Of a stretch of DNA of 64,000 bases, positions 52,206-61,479 are shown piece after piece. Made by a program: the position numbers and the translations under genes. Every line of letters begins with the position of its first letter. Position 1 is the first letter of the stretch. This stretch comes from Lawsonibacter faecis (GTDB taxonomy: Bacteria > Bacillota > Clostridia > Oscillospirales > Oscillospiraceae). The DNA is taken from the NCBI RefSeq assembly GCF_014287675.1, contig NZ_JACOPQ010000003.1:1-64000 (forward strand), written 5' to 3'. Under the pieces are notes generated by a model. It saw only the letters and a list, made by a program, of their open reading frames with translations. It was not told the origin of the DNA and did not search any database.

Positions 52206-53795
52206 ATGGGCTCCTGGCTCGACAATGCGATATTCTACGAAGTCTACCCCCAGAGTTTCAAGGACACTAACGCCGACGGCATCGGCGACCTCCCCGGCAT
52301 TATCGAAAAGCTGGACTACATACGGGAGCTGGGCTGCAATGCCCTCTGGCTCAACCCCTGCTTCGACTCCCCCCTCCAGGACGGGGGCTACGACATCTCC
52401 GACTACTACACCGTCCACCCACGATACGGCACCAATACCGACCTGCGCCGCCTGTTCCGTGAGGCCCACCGGCGGGACATGCACGTCATCCTGGACCTGG
52501 TGCCGGGACATACCTCGGACCAGCACCCCTGGTTCCGGGCCTCCTGCCGTGGTGAGGAGAACCCCTATACCAAGCGGTACGTCTGGACCCAGGACAAGAC
52601 CCAGTGCTTTGATTTGAAGCGGCCCGGCGGGGACCAGAGCTCCAATATCCGCTCCTTCATCCTGGGCGTGGGGGAGCGGGACGGGCTGTGCGCCGTGAAC
52701 TACTACACCTGCCAGCCCTGCCTGAACTACGGGTTCGAGGTGGTCAGCGCCCCCTACCAGTCCGCCACCGACTCCCCCGAGGCCATCGCCACCCGCGAGG
52801 CCATCCAGGACGTGATGCGCTTCTGGCTGCGCATGGGCTGCGACGGCTTCCGGGTGGATATGGCGGGCAGCCTGGTGAAAAACGACCCCGACGGCATGGG
52901 CAACGTCAAGCTGTGGCGGAAGTTCCGGGCTTTTCTGGACGCGGAGTTCCCCCAGGCGGTGATGATCTCCGAGTGGGGACGGCCCGACCTGTCCCTCCTG
53001 GCCGGGTTCCACATGGACTTCCTGCTCCACAACGGCCCCTCCCACTACCTGGACCTGTTCCGGGTGGAACGACCCTACTTTTCCCGCTCCGGCGGGGACT
53101 TCTCGGAGTTCCTGGCCGTATACCGGCGCAACCTGGAGCTGACTGCGGGCAAGGGCCTGATCTGCATCCCCACCGGGGACCACGACATGGTCCGCATGGC
53201 CGGGAAGCTGGACCAGGAGGAGCTGAAGATCGCCTACGCCTTTCTCCTGACCATGCCGGGGGCCCCCTTTCTCTACTACGGCGACGAGATCGGCATGCGC
53301 TGGGTGGAGGGTCTCACCTCCAAGGAGGGCAGCCGCAGTCTCCGGGCGGGCAGCCGCACCCCCATGCAGTGGGACGACGACGTGAACGACGGCTTTTCCG
53401 ACGCCCGGCCAGACAGGCTCTATCTTCCCCTGGACCCGGACCCGGACCGTCCCAGGGTCCGGGCTCAGATGGAGACTGAGGGGTCTCTCTGGCGGGAGGT
53501 GCGCAGGCTGATCCGCCTGCGCCTGAACAACGAGCCCCTCCAGTCGGGCGCAAGGGTGGAGTTCCTATTCGCGGAGAAAAACGCCTACCCCCTGGTCTAC
53601 CGCCGCACCGGGGAGACCGGCTCGGTGCTGGTGGTCCTTAATCCCCTGGGGCAGGATGTGGAGTGTACCTGTTCCCTGCCTGAGTTGGGAGAAGTCCTCT
53701 ATTCCAACCACGGCGCGGCGGCGGTGCGTGACGGGAGGCTCTCCGTACCCCGGGCGTCAGCCACCATCTTCCGCTGTGCGACAGGAGGAATCTAG
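52206..53795 (+). CDS. GH13 alpha-glucosidase-like enzyme
   Basis: 529 aa, cytoplasmic (no signal), RBS GGAGGAAAA. Typical alpha-glucosidase/trehalose-synthase start (AIFYEVYPQSFKDTNADGIGD). The catalytic residues are Asp218 (GFRVDMAG), Glu256 (ISEWGRP) and Asp327 (PTGDHD), all in place. In conserved region I the usual Asn-His is changed to Gly101-His102 (DLVPGHTSDQHPWF). It splits or transfers alpha-glucosyl units, probably from the sugar taken up by the ABC transporter further on. Overlaps nothing; the next gene follows after 2 bases. Confidence 0.9.
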   Translation: MGSWLDNAIFYEVYPQSFKDTNADGIGDLPGIIEKLDYIRELGCNALWLNPCFDSPLQDGGYDISDYYTVHPRYGTNTDLRRLFREAHRRDMHVILDLVPGHTSDQHPWFRASCRGEENPYTKRYVWTQDKTQCFDLKRPGGDQSSNIRSFILGVGERDGLCAVNYYTCQPCLNYGFEVVSAPYQSATDSPEAIATREAIQDVMRFWLRMGCDGFRVDMAGSLVKNDPDGMGNVKLWRKFRAFLDAEFPQAVMISEWGRPDLSLLAGFHMDFLLHNGPSHYLDLFRVERPYFSRSGGDFSEFLAVYRRNLELTAGKGLICIPTGDHDMVRMAGKLDQEELKIAYAFLLTMPGAPFLYYGDEIGMRWVEGLTSKEGSRSLRAGSRTPMQWDDDVNDGFSDARPDRLYLPLDPDPDRPRVRAQMETEGSLWREVRRLIRLRLNNEPLQSGARVEFLFAEKNAYPLVYRRTGETGSVLVVLNPLGQDVECTCSLPELGEVLYSNHGAAAVRDGRLSVPRASATIFRCATGGI

Positions 53796-53797
53796 CC

Positions 53798-55174
53798 ATG
53801 GAACTGCATGTTTCCCCCGCTCTTCATTACGACGCCGACGTGCTGGTGCTGGGCGCCGGGCCGGCGGGCTTCTGCGCCGCTGTGGCCGCCGCCCGGGAGG
53901 GCGCCCGGGTCCTCCTTGTGGAGCAAGGGGGCTGCGCCGGAGGCATGGCCACCGCCGGGCTGGTGGGCCCCTTTATGACCTGCTACGACGCCGCCGGGGA
54001 GGAGATGATCCTCCGGGGCCTCTTCGCCGAGGTGGTGGACGCTCTGGTGGCGCGGGGCGGAGCCATCCATCCCGCCCAGGTCCGCCAGGGCACCCCCTAC
54101 ACCTCCTGGATCGAGCTGGGCCACGACCATGTCACCCCTTTTGATCCCGAAATCCTGAAAAAGCTGCTGGACGATATGCTCACCGCCGCTGGGGTCCACA
54201 TCCTGTACCACACCGCCTTTGCGGAGCCCATCCTGGCAGGGACCCGTTTCGCCGGGGCCGTCCTCCACTCCAAGAGCGGCTTTTCCGCCGCACGGGCCGA
54301 GGTGACGGTGGACTGCACCGGCGACGCCGACGCCGCCTTTCGCGCCGGAGTCCCCTGTGAAAAGGGAAACCAGGCCGCCGGGATCACCCAGCCGGCCACG
54401 CTCTTCTTCCGCATCTCCCATGTGGACAGTCCCGCCCTGGAGCGGGATGTGGCGGAGCACCGCCACACCTTCCATCGGGAAAACGGCGTGAACTACCGCA
54501 GCCTCCACTGGCGGGTGACCCAGGCCAGGGAGGCCGGGGACTGGGATCTGCGCCGGACCTCCATCGGCCTATACAAGGGGGTCCGTGAGGACGAGTGGAG
54601 CGTCAACACCTCCCGCATCATGGACATCGACGCCACCGACGCCGAGAGCCTCACCCGGGGAGAGGTGGAGGGACGCCGTCAGGCGGAACAGATCATGGCC
54701 TTCCTGCACAAGTACGTCCCCGGCTGCGCGGACGCCCGGCTTATGAGCACCGGCTCTACCCTGGGTATCCGGGAGAGCCGCCATATCCGGGGGGAGTACC
54801 GGCTCACCCTGGAGGACATCCTGCAGGGCCGGGTCAGCCAGGACGCCATTCTCCTGTGCTCCAACTCCGTGGACGTCCACGGCCGCTTTGGTCCCGAGAG
54901 CAACCAGTACATCGCCGTGGAACACGGCAGGTATTACGGCGTGCCCTACCGCTGTCTGGTCCCACAGGACGTAGACGGCCTTCTGGTGGCGGGCCGGAGC
55001 CTGTCCGCCCAGTCCGAGGCCGCCGGGGCGGTGCGGGTGATGCCTCCCTGCATGGCCATGGGCCAGGCGGCGGGTACCGCGGCGGCCATGGCGGCGAGAG
55101 ATCGGATTTCCCCCCGGGACGTGAATATACCCGGCCTGCAAGAGAGACTCCGGCGCACCGGCGCCTATTTATAA
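53798..55174 (+). CDS. FAD-dependent oxidoreductase
   Basis: 458 aa. Rossmann FAD motif VLGAGPAGFCAAVAAAREG at 15-33 and the FAD_oxidored family pattern: EQGGCAGGMATAG, later DCTGDADAAFRAG, ESRHIRGEY and a C-terminal GGAVRVMP-like part. In this family (PF12831) the substrate is rarely known; members are found with sugar-degradation genes. No signal peptide. It lies between the GH13 gene and the ABC transporter on one strand, two bases after the former, so very likely one operon. The link to sugar oxidation is inference. Confidence 0.85.
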   Translation: MELHVSPALHYDADVLVLGAGPAGFCAAVAAAREGARVLLVEQGGCAGGMATAGLVGPFMTCYDAAGEEMILRGLFAEVVDALVARGGAIHPAQVRQGTPYTSWIELGHDHVTPFDPEILKKLLDDMLTAAGVHILYHTAFAEPILAGTRFAGAVLHSKSGFSAARAEVTVDCTGDADAAFRAGVPCEKGNQAAGITQPATLFFRISHVDSPALERDVAEHRHTFHRENGVNYRSLHWRVTQAREAGDWDLRRTSIGLYKGVREDEWSVNTSRIMDIDATDAESLTRGEVEGRRQAEQIMAFLHKYVPGCADARLMSTGSTLGIRESRHIRGEYRLTLEDILQGRVSQDAILLCSNSVDVHGRFGPESNQYIAVEHGRYYGVPYRCLVPQDVDGLLVAGRSLSAQSEAAGAVRVMPPCMAMGQAAGTAAAMAARDRISPRDVNIPGLQERLRRTGAYL

Positions 55175-55205
55175 CACAGTCCAAATTTATTAAGGAGGAA
55201 AAGAA

Positions 55206-56666
55206 ATGATGAAGAAGAGAGTATTGGCTCTGTTGCTCGCGCTCAGTATGGCGCTGGCCCTCGCCGCCTGCGGCGGAAACCCGGGCGCTGAGACCCCCGC
55301 CCCATCCGCACCTGCGGCAAGCCCCTCGGCGCCCGCAAGCACCGCCCCCGCGCCCGTCGAATCTCCGGCAAGCACCGCGCCTGCGGCCGGCGACATCACC
55401 AGCTGGATTCTGGAAGAGGACACCGGCATGAGCGGCACCGTCCGGTTCTGGATTCCCTTTAAGGGGGAGCAGGGCATGAACGACATGATCGCCGAGTTCA
55501 ACCAGACCTACCCCAACATCAAAGTGGAACTCACCACCTATTCCAACAATGCCGACGGCAACCTCTCCGTCAACGCCGCCATCATGTCCGAGGAGGTGGA
55601 CGTGCTGGCCTCCTTCGGCCTGGCCAACACCTATCTGCGCTGGGAGAACGGCCTGTATCAGGACCTCACCGGCCTGGTCGCCGGGGACGGCATCAGCTTG
55701 ACGGACAACTGGGGCACCGACGCCTATACTTACGACGGCAAGATCTACACCCTGCCCTGCGGCGGCATCTCCTACTATATCTGCGTCAATATGGACGCAT
55801 GGAACGCCGCCGGCCTGGGGGAGCTGCCCGCCGAGTGGACCTGGGACGAGTATCTGGCGGCCTGCGAGGCCATGACCCAGGCGGACGCCGGAGGCCAGGT
55901 GTCGGTCTACGGCGGGTCCGACAGCCATTCCATTGAGTGCTTTACCTTCCCCAAGTACCAGGTCACCGGCAGGGACAACTACTATGACGACGCCACCGGC
56001 CTGTCCTCCTTCGGCGACCCCATCATCCTGAACTCCCTGAAACGGGAGATCAAGGCCGAGCTGGAGGACAAAGTCTGGTATCCCAAGTCCATCTATCGGG
56101 CCGACGGCACCTCCGGCCAGGACACCTATCCCTCCGGCAAGGTGGCCTCCATCGTCACCAACAACATGATCCGCTTCCTCCGTGACACCGAGAACTACCC
56201 TACCGACTTTGTCACCGGCTTTGCCCCCTACCCGGTGGAGGAAAAGGGCCAGACCAACTATATGGCCGGCGTGGGCTACTTCTCCCATGCGGGCATCACC
56301 ACCGGCTGCCAGGACCAGGCCGCCGCAGAGGCATTCCTGAAGTGGTACTCCACCTACGGCTCCAAGTACCTGGCCGTGGCCGGCCACCAGTCCACCTGGA
56401 AGGGCACCGATACGGCCAACATCATCACCATGCTCTTCGGCAGCGAGGATTCCGCCGCCGCCATTGTGGATGTGGACAGCTTCAAGCGGGTGGTGGGCAA
56501 CACCGCCGCCCCCGGCTTCATCGACACGGTGAACACCGCCAACAGCGAGGTGGCCAGTATCCTGAAGAGCTACGGTCTGTCCGCCCTCAATGGGGAGATG
56601 TCCCCCGAGGATGCCATGGCCGCAGCCCAGGCCGAGGCCGATGCCGCCATCAAGGATGCCCAATAG
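55206..56666 (+). CDS. ABC transporter sugar-binding lipoprotein
   Basis: 486 aa, RBS AAGGAGGAAAAG. Signal peptide with lipobox LAAC (Cys at about 23), a Pro/Ala/Ser-rich linker of about 45 residues, then a family 1 extracellular solute-binding domain with FWIPFKGEQGMNDMIAEFN and WTWDEYLAACEAM. It holds an oligosaccharide for the two permeases that follow. An ATP-binding subunit gene is missing; shared MsmK-type ATPases elsewhere usually serve such systems. Confidence 0.93.
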   Translation: MMKKRVLALLLALSMALALAACGGNPGAETPAPSAPAASPSAPASTAPAPVESPASTAPAAGDITSWILEEDTGMSGTVRFWIPFKGEQGMNDMIAEFNQTYPNIKVELTTYSNNADGNLSVNAAIMSEEVDVLASFGLANTYLRWENGLYQDLTGLVAGDGISLTDNWGTDAYTYDGKIYTLPCGGISYYICVNMDAWNAAGLGELPAEWTWDEYLAACEAMTQADAGGQVSVYGGSDSHSIECFTFPKYQVTGRDNYYDDATGLSSFGDPIILNSLKREIKAELEDKVWYPKSIYRADGTSGQDTYPSGKVASIVTNNMIRFLRDTENYPTDFVTGFAPYPVEEKGQTNYMAGVGYFSHAGITTGCQDQAAAEAFLKWYSTYGSKYLAVAGHQSTWKGTDTANIITMLFGSEDSAAAIVDVDSFKRVVGNTAAPGFIDTVNTANSEVASILKSYGLSALNGEMSPEDAMAAAQAEADAAIKDAQ

Positions 56667-56749
56667 GCCCCTTTTCTGCGCCTGCCGGCGGCGGCACCCC
56701 CTTCGGGGGGCCGCCGCCGGCGGGCATCCCAACAGAGGAGATTTGACCC

Positions 56750-57631
56750 ATGAGGAAACGAAAAGAAAACCTGACCGGCTATGTATTCGTGGCCCCGGCC
56801 CTCATCGTGTTCCTGGTCTTCGTGGCCTTCCCCTTCTTCTTTTCCCTGTTTCTCTCCCTCACCGAGTGGAACTTTCTGTCCGGATGGGGCGGCATCCAGT
56901 GGAAGGGTCTGGAGAATTTCGCAAAGCTGGCCGGGGATCAGAATTTCCGCCAGGCCGTGGTGAACACAGTGATCTACACCGTCGCCACCGTGCCCATTTC
57001 CATCCTGATCGCTCTGGTCCTGGCCTATGTCCTAAACGGCAAGGTCTATCTGAAAAAGACCCTGCGCCTGGCCTTTTTCATCCCCTACATCTCCAATATG
57101 GTGGCTCTGGCAGCGGTGTTTAAATTCATGTTCCGGGACGACGGCATCATCAACAACGTCCTGCTCAACGTGTTCCACCTTCAGGAGGTGCCCCGGTGGC
57201 TGTCCAACTCGGAGCTGAACAAAATCCCCATCATCCTCATCCTGATCTGGACGGCGGTGGGTTATGAGCTCATCGTCTACATGGCCGCCCTCCAGAACGT
57301 GCCCAAAGAGCTGTACGAGGCGGGCAAGCTGGACGGGGCCACAGGCTTCAAGCAGTTCGTCCATATCACTTTCCCCATGATCTCCCCCACCACCTTCTAT
57401 CTGGTGGTTGTCCGGATGATCGCCGCCTTCAAGGTCTTCTCGGCCATCAATATCATCACCCTGGGCACAGCCACCCGGGGCAACACCTCCCTGGTGGTGG
57501 AGATCTACCAGGACGCCTTCCAGTCCTACAAGTTCGGCTACGCCAGCGCCGAGGCCGTGGTCCTCTTCGCCATCATCCTGGCCATCACCCTCTTTAACTT
57601 CTGGGGACAAAAGAAATGGGTCCACTACTGA
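56750..57631 (+). CDS. ABC sugar permease, MalF-like
   Basis: 293 aa with six membrane helices. The coupling EAA loop reads EAGKLDGATGFKQFVHITFPMI. RBS AGAGGAG. Inner-membrane half of the sugar importer, with the binding protein 83 bases upstream and the MalG-like partner 26 bases downstream. Confidence 0.94.
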   Translation: MRKRKENLTGYVFVAPALIVFLVFVAFPFFFSLFLSLTEWNFLSGWGGIQWKGLENFAKLAGDQNFRQAVVNTVIYTVATVPISILIALVLAYVLNGKVYLKKTLRLAFFIPYISNMVALAAVFKFMFRDDGIINNVLLNVFHLQEVPRWLSNSELNKIPIILILIWTAVGYELIVYMAALQNVPKELYEAGKLDGATGFKQFVHITFPMISPTTFYLVVVRMIAAFKVFSAINIITLGTATRGNTSLVVEIYQDAFQSYKFGYASAEAVVLFAIILAITLFNFWGQKKWVHY

Positions 57632-57657
57632 CCGTCTTTGGATAGGAGAACAGCCAT

Positions 57658-58491
57658 ATGAAGAAAAGAGATATCAGGATCGCCATCCTTAAAACGGTCA
57701 TTCTTACCCTGCTGGCCCTGCTGTTCGTGTCCCCGCTGCTCTGGATGGTGTCCTCCTCGCTGAAGCCCGCCTCCGAGGTTTTCGCCACCCCCTTCCACTT
57801 AATCCCCGAAACGGTTAAGTGGAGCAATTATGTCACAGTGTGGACCGACGACACCGTAAGCATGATCCAGGCCTACTTCAACACCTTCAAAATCGTCATC
57901 ATCGCCACCTTCGGACAAATCGTCATCGCCTCCATGGCGGCCTACGCCTTCGCCAAGGTAGACTTCCGGGGAAAGAACATTATTTTCCTGCTCTTCCTGT
58001 CGTCCATGATGATTCCCACCCAGGTGACCATCATCCCCCGGTTCATGCTCTTCAAGACCATGAATCTCTATAACACCCACTGGTCCATCATCCTGCCCAC
58101 CCTATTTGGCGCCACCTCCATCTTCATGCTGCGGCAGTTCTATATGGGCCTGCCCAACGACCTGATGGAGGCGGCCAAGATAGACGGCGCGGGCCATTTC
58201 CGCATTTTCCTGCAGATTATGATGCCTCTGACCAAGTCGGCCATGATAACGTTGGTGGTATTGGCCTTCATCGCCTCCTGGAACGAGTACCTCTCCCCCC
58301 TCATCTTCCTCACCAAGGAGAAGCTGTTCACGGTCTCCCAGGCCATCCGCTGGTACCTCCAGGACGATTTAAAGCGGTACGAGCTGGTCATGGCGGCCTC
58401 CACCAGCGCAATACTCCCGGTGGTGATCCTCTTTATCACCTGCCAGAAGTATTTTGTAGAGGGCATCGCCACCAGCGGCGTGAAGGGGTAG
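57658..58491 (+). CDS. ABC sugar permease, MalG-like
   Basis: 277 aa, six helices. EAA loop: EAAKIDGAGHFRIFLQIMMP. RBS AGGAG. Second half of the permease. The order binding protein, MalF, MalG is usual for the CUT1 class, which takes up di- and oligosaccharides. Confidence 0.94.
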   Translation: MKKRDIRIAILKTVILTLLALLFVSPLLWMVSSSLKPASEVFATPFHLIPETVKWSNYVTVWTDDTVSMIQAYFNTFKIVIIATFGQIVIASMAAYAFAKVDFRGKNIIFLLFLSSMMIPTQVTIIPRFMLFKTMNLYNTHWSIILPTLFGATSIFMLRQFYMGLPNDLMEAAKIDGAGHFRIFLQIMMPLTKSAMITLVVLAFIASWNEYLSPLIFLTKEKLFTVSQAIRWYLQDDLKRYELVMAASTSAILPVVILFITCQKYFVEGIATSGVKG

Positions 58492-58498
58492 GTCAGCC

Positions 58499-59191
58499 AT
58501 GGAACAAAAAGAAGTCCTGTGCTATGGCGATTCCAATACCTGGGGCTGCATCCCCCGGTGGGAGGAGTCCGATCTGCCCTCGGAGCGGTATGACGCCCGC
58601 ACCCGCTGGCCCAGGGCGGCGGCGGAGCTCCTGGGGCCGGACTACCATATCATCGAAGAGGGGCTGGGCGGCCGCACCACTATCTACGATCGACCCGAGG
58701 AGCCGGGGCGCAACGGGGAGGCCTATCTGCTGCCCTGTCTGCTCAGCCACCGCCCCCTGGATCTGGTGGTCCTCATGCTGGGCACCAATGACCTGCACCG
58801 GGGCATTCAGCCGGACCGGACCCGCCTGGGGGACGGCATCCGCCGCCTCGTCGGAATGGTCCAGTCCACCCCCAAGTGCGGCCGGGGCAACCGTCCACCC
58901 AGGGTCCTGCTCCTGTCCCCCATCCCCATCTGCCCCTCCGCCCCGGACGGCCGGACACTGGTGTACGACAAATTCCTCGGAGATCAGGGCCGGGCGCTCA
59001 GTCTGGCCTTTCCGAAGGTCTACCGTCAGATTGCCGGAGAGACCGGCTGTTGGTTCCTCAACGCCGCGGACTACGCCCAGGCCAGTCCCGCGGACGGGAT
59101 TCACTTCACTCTTGAAAGCCACCCGCGCTTGGGACGGGGCGTGGCCCAGGCCATTCGTGAAATTATGAACAGCGGCAACGACCGCCCATAG
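58499..59191 (+). CDS. SGNH/GDSL-type esterase
   Basis: 230 aa. The four SGNH blocks are visible: CYGDSNTWG (nucleophile Ser), GLGGRTT, MLGTNDL and DGIHF (catalytic Asp and His). No signal peptide, so it acts in the cytoplasm, probably removing acyl groups from the imported sugar. It follows the permease by 7 bases in the same operon. Confidence 0.9.
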   Translation: MEQKEVLCYGDSNTWGCIPRWEESDLPSERYDARTRWPRAAAELLGPDYHIIEEGLGGRTTIYDRPEEPGRNGEAYLLPCLLSHRPLDLVVLMLGTNDLHRGIQPDRTRLGDGIRRLVGMVQSTPKCGRGNRPPRVLLLSPIPICPSAPDGRTLVYDKFLGDQGRALSLAFPKVYRQIAGETGCWFLNAADYAQASPADGIHFTLESHPRLGRGVAQAIREIMNSGNDRP

Positions 59192-59201
59192 GGGGACGCC
59201 C

Positions 59202-59903
59202 ATGTTTACTTACAACCCGGACAACAAGGTGCTCCAGGCCCTGTCAAAATACTTCGACCTTGTCTGGCTGACGATCCTCTGGCTCCTCACCAGCCTGCCC
59301 CTGGTGACCCTGGGCCCCTCCACCACCGCCCTGATGTCGGTGCTGCTGCGCCTGGCCTCGGACACGGCGGGAAGCGGCATCACCCGCAGCTTCTTCGCCG
59401 CCTGGCAGAGAGAGTGGCGGCAGAGTCTGCCCGCCGGCCTGGTACTCCTGGCCCTGGGCGCTCTGGCGGTCATGGACGCCAAAATCTGCCTGTTGTCCGC
59501 CCCAGGGGGGGCCTCCGGCATCCTGCTCTGGAGCGCTACTCTGCTTTTGTCCCTCTCCGTCGCCTGCGCCTGGGTCCACCTCTTCCCTCTCCTGGCCAGG
59601 TTCCAAGTCAGCGCCCGCCAGATCCTCCGCAATTTGGTGGTCCTGACCCTCCGGCACCCCCTGCGCACCCTGGCCCTGCTGGGTCTGTGGACCGCCGCCC
59701 TGCTGGCAGTCTACTTTCTGGGCTTCATGGGCCCCCTCATCTCAGGCCCCCTGCTGTATGCGGCCGCCGGGCTCCACAACCGTACCTTCAGTTCCTATAT
59801 CACGCCGGTCCTGCGCGCCCCCCAAAGCGCTGTCTTTCCAGGCCCTTGCTCCTCTGACCCCGTGGGCCAGCCCAAGCGATGTCGACGCGGTCGATTGAGG
59901 TAA
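59202..59903 (+). CDS. YesL-like (DUF624) membrane protein
   Basis: 233 aa. DUF624 start (NPDNKVLQALSKYFDLVWLTILWLLTSLPLVTLGPSTTALM), then several helices as in YesL, which stands in sugar-uptake operons of Firmicutes. The last 30 residues (from about 205) are Pro/Arg-rich and unlike the family, so the end may be shifted or replaced. The function of YesL is not known. Confidence 0.75.
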   Translation: MFTYNPDNKVLQALSKYFDLVWLTILWLLTSLPLVTLGPSTTALMSVLLRLASDTAGSGITRSFFAAWQREWRQSLPAGLVLLALGALAVMDAKICLLSAPGGASGILLWSATLLLSLSVACAWVHLFPLLARFQVSARQILRNLVVLTLRHPLRTLALLGLWTAALLAVYFLGFMGPLISGPLLYAAAGLHNRTFSSYITPVLRAPQSAVFPGPCSSDPVGQPKRCRRGRLR

Positions 59904-60045
59904 GCCTCCCCCGCGGCTCGCCCATGGCATCAGCCGCCCGGACTGTGGAAAAGAGATACTGCACGCGCTTCCCCGCCATTGATTATCTCTTGGCTGTTAA
60001 CAAATATCTAATCCAGTAAAAAAGAATTCATTGCATACCAAAACA

Positions 60046-60093
60046 GATGCCGACTGGGAAAATCCAGCCGGCATCATGCTTTGCGGGTTTTTT
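60046..60093 (+). terminator. Terminator of the carbohydrate operon
   Basis: GATGCCGACTGG pairs with CCAGCCGGCATC (60046-60075, one unpaired base), followed at 60088-60093 by TTTTTT. The gap 59904-60214 holds only this and no gene. Confidence 0.65.
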
Positions 60094-60214
60094 ACACCCC
60101 AAAGCTCACCCTTTTCAGTCGATATTTTTGCCCCGTTTTCGTGCAAAGCAGGACCCGAACGCTCACAGCCGCGCAGAGAAGCTCGCGAGAGCCGCCCCTG
60201 TACCTTACCCGGCG

Positions 60215-61108
60215 CTAGATGCCGGTTGCGGCCGAAAGCAGGCCCCGCTGCAATTGGGCCAGAAGCACCTCCGCCGCCCTCGTAAACACCTGGTACTTTT
60301 TCCAGACGACATACAGTTTTGTTTCCAGCGCAGGCGTCAGCGGCCGGAAGCACAACTCACTGTCAGCACCGGCGTGAATGAGCTTGTCGAAGGTGAGGAC
60401 ATAGCCCAGGCCCTCCCGCGCCAAAACGCCCGCGTTATAGGCCAAATTAAAGGTGGCCACGATGTTCAGGGTATCCACCTTTTCCCCGAACCACTTGGGA
60501 AAGTCCTCCGTGATCCCCTGGCGGGAACAGATGAGCGGCAAATGTAATAGATCTTCCATCCGGACAGCCTCCTTTTGAGCAAGGGGGCTGTCCTTTCGCA
60601 TGACCACCCCCCAGGTGTCGGAGGAGGGCATCTCCAGATAATTGTATTTGGAGAGGTCCACCGCCTGGGCGATCACTGCGAAGTCCAGCAGCCCCCTGTC
60701 CAGCCGCTCCGACAGGTCCTCCGTATTGCCGCTGTATACATGCAGACGGATGCGGGGGTACTGCTCCTGCAGGGTTTTGGCGCAGCGGGCCAGGTGCTTG
60801 ATGCCGTCGGACTCGGCGCAGCCCACCCGGATGTCGCCGCCGTTGAACTCCCCCAGGGCCTTGAACTCCTCCTCGGTCTTGTCCACCATGTCCAGAATGT
60901 CCTCCGCCCGCTTGCGCAGCAGCATCCCCTCGTCGGTGAGGCGGACGCTGAAGCTGCTGCGGACGAAGAGCTTTTTCCCCAGCTCTCCCTCCAAGTCCTT
61001 GAGCTGCTTGGACAGCGTGGGCTGGGAGATATGCAGCCGTTGGGCTGCGTGGGTCACGCTCCCCTCCCGGGCCACCTCCAAAAAATAACGCAAAACACGA
61101 ATTTCCAT
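60215..61108 (-). CDS. LysR-family regulator
   Basis: 297 aa. N-terminal helix-turn-helix of the LysR type (LRYFLEVAREGSVTHAAQRL, then HISQPTLSKQLKDLE) and a periplasmic-binding-like effector domain (DIRVGCAES..., GLLDFAVIAQ...). Of the CynR/CysL-like group. It is divergent from a redox operon and should activate it in answer to a small compound. Confidence 0.94.
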   Translation of the reverse strand: MEIRVLRYFLEVAREGSVTHAAQRLHISQPTLSKQLKDLEGELGKKLFVRSSFSVRLTDEGMLLRKRAEDILDMVDKTEEEFKALGEFNGGDIRVGCAESDGIKHLARCAKTLQEQYPRIRLHVYSGNTEDLSERLDRGLLDFAVIAQAVDLSKYNYLEMPSSDTWGVVMRKDSPLAQKEAVRMEDLLHLPLICSRQGITEDFPKWFGEKVDTLNIVATFNLAYNAGVLAREGLGYVLTFDKLIHAGADSELCFRPLTPALETKLYVVWKKYQVFTRAAEVLLAQLQRGLLSAATGI

Positions 61109-61141
61109 CGTAACACCCCCACAGACAGTATAGCAGGGAAT

Positions 61142-61162
61142 GTTATTCTATTCAAGAATAAC
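61142..61162. promoter_or_regulatory. Candidate LysR binding site
   Basis: GTTATTC (61142-61148) and GAATAAC (61156-61162) are exact complements 7 bases apart, in the T-N11-A arrangement of LysR sites, between the regulator and the operon, about 20 bases in front of the -35 box. Confidence 0.65.
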
Positions 61163-61182
61163 ACGAAATAGAAAACTGGTAT

Positions 61183-61211
61183 TTGCTATATCAAAGAAAG
61201 GTCCGTATAAT
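61183..61211 (+). promoter_or_regulatory. Promoter of the redox operon
   Basis: TTGCTA (61183-61188), 17 bases, TATAAT (61206-61211), 22 bases ahead of the start of the small protein gene. Confidence 0.7.
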
Positions 61212-61233
61212 CAAGACACAGGGAGGTGAAACC

Positions 61234-61476
61234 GTGCCGGAAGCGTCGGATACCCAAGGCATCCTGCGTCAAAACCTGATTGACGCGGGCTGTGACCAGG
61301 AGCTGGTCCAGCGGTGCGTCGCATTGACCCAGGGGGAGCGGACGGCGGAGGTGCTACGTATCCTCTCCCGCCACAGGCGGACTCTGCTGGACACGGTTCA
61401 CCAGGGAGAAAAGCAGATCGACTGTCTGGACTACCTTGTTTACAAATTGGAAAAAGAACAACATATGGAGGAATGA
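61234..61476 (+). CDS. Conserved small protein, 80 aa
   Basis: The GTG at 61234 has GGGAGGTG 5 bases upstream; an upstream frame start at 61183 lies in the promoter and is rejected. The pattern RQNLIDAGCDQELVQRCVAL and later LLDTVHQGEKQIDCLDYLVY is found in short proteins next to dehydrogenase and flavodoxin genes of clostridia. Helical, no metal motif. Function unknown. Confidence 0.8.
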   Translation: MPEASDTQGILRQNLIDAGCDQELVQRCVALTQGERTAEVLRILSRHRRTLLDTVHQGEKQIDCLDYLVYKLEKEQHMEE

Positions 61477-61479
61477 ATC

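Noticed and set aside
54834..56732. 632-aa reverse open frame opposite the FAD oxidoreductase and binding-protein genes
   Set aside because: Crosses two well-supported genes on the other strand and shows no domain.
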